From Streptomyces sp. WMMC500 (lineage in GTDB: Bacteria; Actinomycetota; Actinomycetes; Streptomycetales; Streptomycetaceae): a stretch of 64,000 nucleotides of DNA. The stretch is taken from positions 6,211,001 to 6,275,000 of the forward strand of contig NZ_CP114905.1 in the NCBI RefSeq assembly GCF_027497195.1, in the 5' to 3' direction. The translations under genes were made by a program, and so were the position numbers. The notes beneath the pieces were generated by a model. It did not search any database. It had not been told where the DNA came from and worked only from the letters and a program-made list of their open reading frames with translations. The stretch's first letter is position 1, and each line of letters begins with the position of its first letter. Of this stretch, positions 58,462 to 64,000 are shown one piece after another.

Positions 58462-60678
58462 ATGACGCAACTGGCCGTGGTGGAGGGAGTCCTCGAGCGG
58501 ATCACGTACGCCAACGAGGACAACGGGTACACGGTCGCCCGCGTCGACACCGGCCGCGGCGGCGGCGATCTGCTCACGGTCGTCGGGGCCCTGCTCGGCG
58601 CCCAGCCGGGTGAGTCGCTGCGCATGGAGGGCCGCTGGGGCTCCCACCCGCAGTACGGCAAACAGTTCAGCGTGGAGAACTACCGGACGGTCCTCCCGGC
58701 CACCGTCCAGGGCATCCGGCGCTATCTCGGCTCCGGGCTGATCAAGGGCATCGGCCCGCGCATCGCCGAGCGCATCGTCGACCACTTCGGTGTCGACACG
58801 CTCGACGTCATCGAGCAGGATCCCGCCCGGCTCGTCGAGGTTCCGGGCCTCGGCCCCAAGCGGACGAAGCTGATCGGCGCCGCCTGGGAGGAGCAGAAGG
58901 CCATCAAGGAGGTCATGCTCTTCCTCCAGGGCGTCGGCGTCTCCACGTCCATCGCCGTGCGGATCTACAAGTCGTACGGGGACGCCTCCATCTCCGTGGT
59001 GAAGAACGAGCCGTACCGGCTGGCGGCCGACGTCTGGGGCATCGGCTTCCTCACCGCCGACCGCATCGCCCGGTCCGTCGGCATCCCGCACGACAGCCCC
59101 GAGCGGGTCAAGGCCGGCCTGCAGTACGCGCTGTCGCAGTCCTCCGACCAGGGCAACTGCTTCCTGCCCGAGCAGCAGCTCATCACCGAGGCGGTCAAGC
59201 TGCTGCAGGTCGACACGGGCCTGGTCATCGAATGCCTGGACGAGCTGGTGAAGGAGGAGGGCGTCGTCCGCGAGACGGTGCCCGGGCCGGGCGGCGAGGA
59301 GGACGTGCGGGGGATCTACCTCGTGCCGTTCCACCGCGCGGAGGTCTCCCTGGCCGCCCAGTTGCTGCGGCTGCTGCGCACCGAGCGGGACCGGATGCCT
59401 GCCTTCCAGGACGTCGACTGGGGCCGGGCGCTGACCTGGCTCGGCGGTCGCACCGGCGCGGAGCTGGCGCCCGAGCAGGAGCAGGCGGTCCGGCTGGCGC
59501 TGACGGAGAAGGTCGCGGTGCTGACCGGCGGCCCCGGCTGCGGCAAGTCCTTCACCGTCCGCTCGATCGTGGAGCTGGCCCGGGCCAAGCGGGCGAAGGT
59601 GGTGATGGCGGCGCCGACCGGCCGCGCGGCCAAGCGGCTGGCGGAGCTCACCGGTGCCGAGGCGTCCACGGTCCACCGGCTGCTGGAGCTCAAGCCGGGC
59701 GGCGACGCCGCGTACGACCGGGACCGGCCGCTCGACGCCGACCTGGTCGTCGTCGACGAAGCCTCGATGCTCGACCTGCTGCTGGCGAACAAGCTGGCGA
59801 AGGCCGTGCCGCCGGGGGCGCACCTGCTGCTCGTCGGGGACGTCGACCAACTGCCGTCCGTCGGCGCCGGGGAGGTGCTGCGCGACCTGCTGGCCGACGG
59901 TGGTCCGGTGCCCCGGGTCCGGCTGACCCGGATCTTCCGGCAGGCACAGCAGTCCGGCGTGGTGACCAACGCGCACCGCATCAACTCCGGGGTTCAGCCC
60001 CTCACCCAGGGTCTCGCCGACTTCTTCCTCTTCGCCGAGGACGACACCGAGGCCGCCGGCCGGCTCACGGTGGACGTGGCGGCCCGCCGGATTCCGGCCA
60101 AGTTCGGCCTCGACCCGCGCCGCGACGTGCAGGTCCTCGCCCCCATGCACCGCGGCCCCGCGGGCGCGGGCGTGCTCAACGGGCTGCTCCAGGAGGCCGT
60201 CACCCCCGGTCGTCCGGGGCTCGGCGAGAAGCGCTTCGGCGGCCGTACGTTCCGCGTCGGCGACAAGGTCACGCAGATACGGAACAACTACGAGAAGGGG
60301 CGCAACGGGGTCTTCAACGGCACCGTCGGCGTCGTCACCGCCCTGGACACCGTCGAGCAGCGGCTGACGGTGCTCACGGACGAGGACGAGGAGGTGCCGT
60401 ACGACTTCGACGAACTGGACGAGCTGACGCACGCCTACGCCGTCACCATCCACCGCTCGCAGGGCAGCGAGTATCCGGCGGTGGTGATCCCCGTCACCAC
60501 CGGCGCCTGGATGATGCTCCAGCGGAACCTGCTGTACACGGCCGTGACCCGGGCCAAGAAGCTGGTCGTGCTGGTCGGCTCCCGCAGGGCCCTGGGGCAG
60601 GCGGTGCGGACCGTCTCCGCAGGCCGGCGCTGTACGGCGCTGGACCATCGGCTGCGTGGCCGAGTAGGTCTCCCCTGA
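58462..60678 (+). CDS. recD2: RecD2-like superfamily 1B DNA helicase
   Basis: A 738-residue helicase (ATG 58462). N-terminal OB-like and helix-hairpin-helix region (ITYANEDNGYTVARVDTG, GIGPRIAERIVDHFGV, PGLGPKRTKLIGAAW). Helicase core: Walker A LTGGPGCGKSFTVRS (about 356), MAAPTGRAAKRLAEL (Ia), VVVDEASMLDLLLANKL (II), LLLVGDVDQLPSVGAGE (III), LTRIFRQAQQS (IV) and the C-terminal AVTIHRSQGSEYPAVVIPV plus YTAVTRAKKLVVLVG (V/VI). No RecB/RecC neighbours, as expected for RecD2, which unwinds 5'-3' in DNA repair independently. It is followed by citrate synthase. Confidence 0.93.
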   Translation: MTQLAVVEGVLERITYANEDNGYTVARVDTGRGGGDLLTVVGALLGAQPGESLRMEGRWGSHPQYGKQFSVENYRTVLPATVQGIRRYLGSGLIKGIGPRIAERIVDHFGVDTLDVIEQDPARLVEVPGLGPKRTKLIGAAWEEQKAIKEVMLFLQGVGVSTSIAVRIYKSYGDASISVVKNEPYRLAADVWGIGFLTADRIARSVGIPHDSPERVKAGLQYALSQSSDQGNCFLPEQQLITEAVKLLQVDTGLVIECLDELVKEEGVVRETVPGPGGEEDVRGIYLVPFHRAEVSLAAQLLRLLRTERDRMPAFQDVDWGRALTWLGGRTGAELAPEQEQAVRLALTEKVAVLTGGPGCGKSFTVRSIVELARAKRAKVVMAAPTGRAAKRLAELTGAEASTVHRLLELKPGGDAAYDRDRPLDADLVVVDEASMLDLLLANKLAKAVPPGAHLLLVGDVDQLPSVGAGEVLRDLLADGGPVPRVRLTRIFRQAQQSGVVTNAHRINSGVQPLTQGLADFFLFAEDDTEAAGRLTVDVAARRIPAKFGLDPRRDVQVLAPMHRGPAGAGVLNGLLQEAVTPGRPGLGEKRFGGRTFRVGDKVTQIRNNYEKGRNGVFNGTVGVVTALDTVEQRLTVLTDEDEEVPYDFDELDELTHAYAVTIHRSQGSEYPAVVIPVTTGAWMMLQRNLLYTAVTRAKKLVVLVGSRRALGQAVRTVSAGRRCTALDHRLRGRVGLP

Positions 60679-60848
60679 CGCGCTCCGACAGGGCACGATA
60701 GTCCGTAAGTGGCACGCAGTGCCGTATGTTGATCCCGCAGCCGACCCCGAGTGCACGGAACAGCTCCGCATGGGGGAAGCTGGAGGGTAAGTCAGGGCAC
60801 CTCAAGCAATCCTCAAAGAAGAGGCACGATACGTCGGGTGAGGACAGA

Positions 60849-62138
60849 GTGAGCGACAAATCTGCAGTACTTCGGTACGGCGACGGCGAGTACACCTTCC
60901 CGATCGTCGACAGCACCGTCGGTGACACCGGCGTCGACATCGGAAAGCTGCGCTCCCAGACCGGGCTGGTGACCCTGGACAGCGGCTACGGCAACACTGC
61001 GGCGTACAAGTCGGCCATCACCTATCTGGACGGCGAGCAGGGGATTCTGCGTTACCGCGGCTACCCCATCGAACAGCTCGCCGAGCGCAGCACTTTCCTG
61101 GAAGTCGCCTACCTGCTGATCAACGGTGAGCTGCCCAGCGTCGACGAGCTGTCGGTGTTCAAGGGCGAGATCACCCGCCACACCCTCCTGCACGAGGACG
61201 TCAAGCGCTTCTACGACGGCTTCCCGCGGGACGCACACCCGATGGCGATGCTGTCCTCCGTGGTCAGCGCGCTGTCGACCTTCTACCAGGACAGCCACAA
61301 CCCCTTCGACGAACAGCAGCGCCACCTGTCGACGATCCGGCTGCTGGCCAAGCTGCCGACGATCGCGGCGTACGCGTACAAGAAGTCCGTCGGACACCCG
61401 GTGGTCTACCCGCGCAACGACCTCGGGTACGTCGAGAACTTCCTGCGCATGACCTTCTCGGTGCCGGCCGCCGAGTACGAGCTGGACCCGGTGGTGGTCA
61501 GCGCGCTCGACAAGCTGCTGATCCTGCACGCCGACCACGAGCAGAACTGTTCGACCTCCACCGTGCGGCTGGTCGGCTCCTCGCAGGCCAACCTGTTCGC
61601 CTCCATCTCGGCGGGCATCAGCGCGCTGTGGGGGCCCCTGCACGGCGGCGCCAACCAGAGCGTGCTGGAGATGCTGGAGGGCATCCAGGCCACGGGCGGC
61701 GACGTCGACACCTTCATCCGCAAGGTGAAGAACAAGGAAGACGGCGTGAAGCTCATGGGCTTCGGGCACCGCGTCTACAAGAACTTCGACCCCCGGGCGA
61801 AGATCATCAAGGCGGCGGCGCACGACGTCCTCTCCGCGCTGGGTAAGTCCGACGAGCTGCTGGACATCGCCCTGAAGCTGGAGGAGCACGCGCTCGCCGA
61901 CGACTACTTCGTCGAGCGCAAGCTGTACCCGAACGTCGACTTCTACACCGGCCTGATCTACCGCGCGATGGGCTTCCCGACCGAGATGTTCACGGTGCTC
62001 TTCGCGCTCGGGCGGCTGCCGGGCTGGGTCGCCCAGTGGCACGAGATGATCAAGGAACCGGGCTCCCGCATCGGCCGCCCCCGGCAGATCTACACCGGTG
62101 AGGTGGTGCGGGACTTCGTCCCGGTCGAGGAGCGCTGA
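60849..62138 (+). CDS. gltA: Citrate synthase (type II)
   Basis: A 429-residue enzyme from GTG 60849 with GAGGA upstream. Family landmarks: GILRYRGYPIEQLAERSTFL, HADHEQNCSTSTVRLVGSSQ (His of the CoA/oxaloacetate site), SALWGPLHGGANQSVLEML, and GFGHRVYKNFDPRAKIIK with the catalytic His and Asp. It condenses acetyl-CoA and oxaloacetate in the first TCA step. Length and N-terminal sheet domain (SDKSAVLRYGDGEYTFPIVD) fit the large, hexameric type. It has its own 170-bp leader and a following hairpin. Confidence 0.96.
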   Translation: MSDKSAVLRYGDGEYTFPIVDSTVGDTGVDIGKLRSQTGLVTLDSGYGNTAAYKSAITYLDGEQGILRYRGYPIEQLAERSTFLEVAYLLINGELPSVDELSVFKGEITRHTLLHEDVKRFYDGFPRDAHPMAMLSSVVSALSTFYQDSHNPFDEQQRHLSTIRLLAKLPTIAAYAYKKSVGHPVVYPRNDLGYVENFLRMTFSVPAAEYELDPVVVSALDKLLILHADHEQNCSTSTVRLVGSSQANLFASISAGISALWGPLHGGANQSVLEMLEGIQATGGDVDTFIRKVKNKEDGVKLMGFGHRVYKNFDPRAKIIKAAAHDVLSALGKSDELLDIALKLEEHALADDYFVERKLYPNVDFYTGLIYRAMGFPTEMFTVLFALGRLPGWVAQWHEMIKEPGSRIGRPRQIYTGEVVRDFVPVEER

Positions 62139-62181
62139 GCCGCCGGCCCGCACGCCGGAAACGAAGCGCAGGAACGCGAAG

Positions 62182-62224
62182 GCGCCCCGTCTGCGATCCC
62201 CCCACGGATCTGTCGACGGGGCGC
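62182..62224 (+). terminator. Hairpin after citrate synthase
   Basis: GCGCCCCGTC (62182-62191) and GACGGGGCGC (62215-62224) pair perfectly with a 23-base loop, extended imperfectly by GCGAAG/TTCGC. It lies 44 bp past the citrate synthase stop. The 365-bp gap 62139-62503 otherwise holds no gene. Confidence 0.65.
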
Positions 62225-62448
62225 TTCGCTCTCCCGGCCCCGGTAGGGGCCGGGCGCCTTCGTACCGCCGGGACACCGCCGCGGGAGGGGCCGCTCAATG
62301 CTCCTCGCACGTGCCGTCCCGGCCTCGTGCACGCCGACTCCGCCGGGTGTCGACGTCACTCGAATAGACACCCGACCGGCGCCGATGGTTACCCCCCGAT
62401 CGGTGTGATCTGAGTCACACGGCATGGGTCGCGCAACCACCGCGCGAC

Positions 62449-62485
62449 GGCGCCGCCCCCGCGCGGTGTGTGCGGGGGCGGCGCC
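62449..62485 (-). terminator. Hairpin after copZ
   Basis: GGCGCCGCCCCCGC (62449-62462) and GCGGGGGCGGCGCC (62472-62485) form a perfect 14-bp stem, 19 bp past the copZ stop on the minus strand. Confidence 0.75.
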
Positions 62486-62503
62486 GGTCGTCCGTGGTAC
62501 GGG

Positions 62504-62731
62504 TCAGGCCCGGCCGACCAGTTCGTACCCGGCCTCGTCGACCGCGGCGCGCACCTTCTCCTCGTCGAGCGGGGCGACGGAGGTGACGGTCACCTCGCCG
62601 GCGGCCGCCGAGGCCTTGGCCGAGGAGACCCCGTCGAGCCCGGAGACCTCGGCGCTCACGGCGCCCTCGCAGTGGCCGCAGGTCATGCCGGAGACCTTGT
62701 AGACGGTGGTGACGGAGGTCTGAGCGCTCAT
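62504..62731 (-). CDS. copZ: CopZ-type copper chaperone (HMA domain)
   Basis: A 75-residue heavy-metal-associated protein from the ATG at 62729-62731 (AAGGGAGA site). The Cu(I) motif GMTCGHCEGAV has Cys18 and Cys21; the beta-alpha-beta-beta-alpha-beta fold closes with VTVTSVAPLDEEKVRAAVDE and AGYELVG. It carries Cu(I) in the cytosol, usually to the exporter CopA, whose gene is not next to it here. A CsoR-type site lies upstream, so copper induces it. Confidence 0.94.
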   Translation of the reverse strand: MSAQTSVTTVYKVSGMTCGHCEGAVSAEVSGLDGVSSAKASAAAGEVTVTSVAPLDEEKVRAAVDEAGYELVGRA

Positions 62732-62788
62732 ACGTGTCTCCCTTGTCGACGGTGGGCGCAGCCGTGTCCTGCTCCCTGCGCTGACACT

Positions 62789-62805
62789 ATACCCCCTAGG
62801 GGTAT
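62789..62805. promoter_or_regulatory. CsoR-type copper operator of copZ
   Basis: ATACCCCCTAGGGGTAT is a near-perfect palindrome matching CsoR sites (TACCCCnnnGGGGTA). It lies 58-74 bp before the copZ ATG and 41 bp from the end of the TetR gene. Cu(I) binding to CsoR would release it. Confidence 0.85.
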
Positions 62806-62845
62806 TTTGCATCCCCGCTGATCGCGCGGTCGGCCCGCCGGAGTG

Positions 62846-63517
62846 TCAGTCCCCGCGGGGTACGGCGGCGGTGCCGACGATGGGGGCGAGGTAGCCGAAC
62901 AGGGCCCGCTTGATCTCCTTGCGGTACGCCTTCCGTTCGGCGGCGTCGGCGGTCATGTACAGCTCCAGGCCCCCCTTGAAGATGCCCAGCGACATGGTGG
63001 CGCTGAGGGAGACTTCGGCGGGTGAGAGCTCCGGGGCGCGGTGGGTGAGCATGTCCTCGACGGCTGCCACGGCCGCCGCGTGCACCGGCTCGCGCTCCTC
63101 CGCGACCAGGTCCGGGGCGTCCGTGCTCTGCAGCAGCACCGCGAAGCCGGGGTTGGCGGTGCAGAAGTCGATCACCGGGTCGACGGCGGCGTCGAGCATC
63201 GCGGCGAGCGGAAGCGCGACGTTGGCGGGGGTGAAGGCCGCGCTGTGCTTCTCCTGGAGCGCGCGGTTGTAGCGGCGGCCCAACTCGACGGCCAGCGCCG
63301 CCTTGTTCGGAAAGAACTGGTACAGCGTGCCGGGGGAGACGCCGGCCTCGCGGGCGATGGCGTTCGTGGACGTGGCGGCGTATCCGCTGCGTGCGAACAC
63401 GGCGTCCGCGGCGTCGAGCAACTGCTGCGCGCGCCGCTCGCCGCGTGCCTGCCTGCGACGGGGCGGCCGGTCGGCGGGATGCCCGCCGGCGGCCGGCGCT
63501 GGGTTCGCCACGGCCAT
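62846..63517 (-). CDS. TetR-family transcriptional regulator
   Basis: A 223-residue protein from the ATG at 63515-63517, chosen for its GGAGG six bases upstream. A disordered basic lead (residues 1-27) precedes the HTH (RRAQQLLDAADAVFARSGYA, TSTNAIAREAGVSPGTLYQF, FPNKAALAVELG). The ligand-binding helices follow (LAAMLDAAVDPVIDFCTANP, MSLGIFKGGLELYMTADAAE). It resembles TetR proteins controlling efflux or lipid genes. A 20-bp palindromic operator upstream suggests autoregulation and control of the divergent gene at 63644. Confidence 0.92.
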   Translation of the reverse strand: MAVANPAPAAGGHPADRPPRRRQARGERRAQQLLDAADAVFARSGYAATSTNAIAREAGVSPGTLYQFFPNKAALAVELGRRYNRALQEKHSAAFTPANVALPLAAMLDAAVDPVIDFCTANPGFAVLLQSTDAPDLVAEEREPVHAAAVAAVEDMLTHRAPELSPAEVSLSATMSLGIFKGGLELYMTADAAERKAYRKEIKRALFGYLAPIVGTAAVPRGD

Positions 63518-63545
63518 CCACAGCCTCCGGGGTGGGAGGTGACAC

Positions 63546-63565
63546 ATGCGAGCGCTCACTCGCAT
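63546..63565. promoter_or_regulatory. TetR operator between divergent genes
   Basis: ATGCGAG (63546-63552) and CTCGCAT (63559-63565) are perfect 7-bp arms. A related GCGAGCGGGGACTCG stretch follows near 63577-63591, possibly a second site. The region lies just upstream of the TetR gene and before the gene at 63644. Confidence 0.7.
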
Positions 63566-63643
63566 TCTAGGAGAACGCGAGCGGGGACTCGTATTTTGGT
63601 TCGTGTCTCATTCTATTGCGTGCGCAGTGAGAGGGCGGGGTCG

Positions 63644-64000
63644 ATGTCGGGAGGCGCAAGGGGGGCAACCGCCGGGGCAGGCCGCTGGACGAGGCGGGTC
63701 GCGGCGCGTCCCGGGCCGGCCTTGCTGCCGGCGCCGGTCGACACCGAGCCGGCCGGGGTTGCCGCGAGCGGGGTGGCGGACGGCGTGCGCGGACGCGGGT
63801 GGCAGGACCTGGCCTCGGCGTATGCCGCGGAGGCGCTGGACGAGCAGTCCCCCGGCGCCCGGCCGAACCTGCTGCTGCTCGCGGGCGGCGGCTGCCGGCC
63901 GGACGGGGTGGCCGATGCCGATGCCGACGCCGAGGCGGAGCGGCCGGCCGTGCGGCTCGCGGCGGTGGACGCGGCCGGCACGGTGACGTCGTGCGGGGCG
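63644..64000 (+). CDS. Unidentified protein, N-terminal part (runs off window)
   Basis: An open frame of 119 codons from ATG 63644 continues past the window edge. It begins MSGGARGATAGAGRWTRRVA; the region about residues 52-80 (WQDLASAYAAEALDEQSPGA, then NLLLLAGGG) looks like a folded segment, followed by an Asp/Ala-rich stretch. No ribosome binding site is strong, and the low-complexity sequence makes the reading uncertain. It would be the divergent partner, and perhaps target, of the TetR regulator. No function is assigned. Confidence 0.4.
   Translation, partial: MSGGARGATAGAGRWTRRVAARPGPALLPAPVDTEPAGVAASGVADGVRGRGWQDLASAYAAEALDEQSPGARPNLLLLAGGGCRPDGVADADADAEAERPAVRLAAVDAAGTVTSCGA

Noticed and set aside
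63613..63981. A minus-strand 122-codon open frame at the right edge
   Set aside because: Ser/Ala/Pro-rich low complexity, consistent with a shadow of the plus-strand frame; no ribosome binding site and it would run into the TetR promoter.
1..64000. CRISPR arrays, insertion-sequence transposases, rRNA operons
   Set aside because: No regularly spaced direct repeats, transposase motifs or rRNA-like segments were found on either strand.

Overview
The window has very high G+C, strong G/C preference at third codon positions, GTG starts, translationally coupled GTGA/ATGA junctions, a desferrioxamine locus, DUF397/XRE regulators and DmdR1/IdeR-type iron boxes. All of this points to a Streptomyces-like actinomycete chromosome. 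From memory, the order desE - siderophore-interacting protein - desA - desB - desC/D, the adjoining leucine-catabolism block, speB, and the recD-like/citrate synthase pair resembles the S. coelicolor core chromosome; no alignment was run.

Positions 1-13,012 look like the right-hand part of an integrative, conjugative-type element (AICE, pSAM2-like). It holds the N-terminus of an FtsK/TraB-like DNA translocase, small membrane and spread-type genes, and two GntR/UTRA regulators with CTTAAG/CTTTAGGAG operators. Passenger genes are a GT2 glycosyltransferase, a lipoprotein, a degraded luciferase-like fragment, an FkbM methyltransferase and a membrane-anchored coiled-coil protein. It ends in a truncated tRNA-His 3' part (anticodon GTG) followed by an intact terminator, which is what an att site within tRNA-His would leave. 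Its most interesting cargo is a two-gene module on the minus strand (8,877-12,574): a Trypco2-domain protein translationally coupled to a trypsin-like protease - NACHT NTPase - leucine-rich-repeat protein, a predicted conflict/antiphage system with an intact catalytic triad and Walker motifs.

From 13,100 the sequence is chromosomal. 13.1-17.5 kb: secreted polysaccharide-lyase-like protein, CGNR zinc-finger regulator, MFS exporter, DGPF/YCII protein coupled to an ECF42-type sigma factor. 17.6-24.8 kb: desferrioxamine biosynthesis and uptake (desE, siderophore-interacting flavoprotein, desA, desB and a desC-desD gene fusion), with iron boxes before desA and desE. 25.0-28.7 kb: an AAA/STAND-like ATPase gene with an apparent frameshift, coupled to a membrane-anchored periplasmic-binding-protein-like sensor. 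28.7-37.5 kb: a leucine/isovalerate-type degradation cluster (acyl-CoA dehydrogenases, HMG-CoA lyase, biotin-dependent carboxylase alpha and beta subunits, TetR regulator, thioesterase). 37.5-39.4 kb: phosphatase and agmatinase. 39.5-41.4 kb: XRE/DUF397 pair divergent from a TTA-containing anti-sigma-like ATPase.

41.5-50.8 kb: fused double ABC exporter, S37 secreted peptidase, LysR/EamA divergent pair and two secreted proteins. 51.0-57.5 kb: sugar catabolism under a LacI regulator (Gfo/Idh/MocA, DUF993, two sugar-phosphate isomerase-like TIM barrels) and a MarR-GNAT fusion with a palindromic operator. 57.6-64 kb: DUF937 protein, RecD2-like helicase with DnaA-box-like sites, citrate synthase, CopZ with a CsoR-type operator, a TetR regulator with its operator, and the start of an unidentified gene running off the window. 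No rRNA, CRISPR array or complete tRNA was seen. Function calls rest on recognised motifs and family knowledge; no database search was possible.
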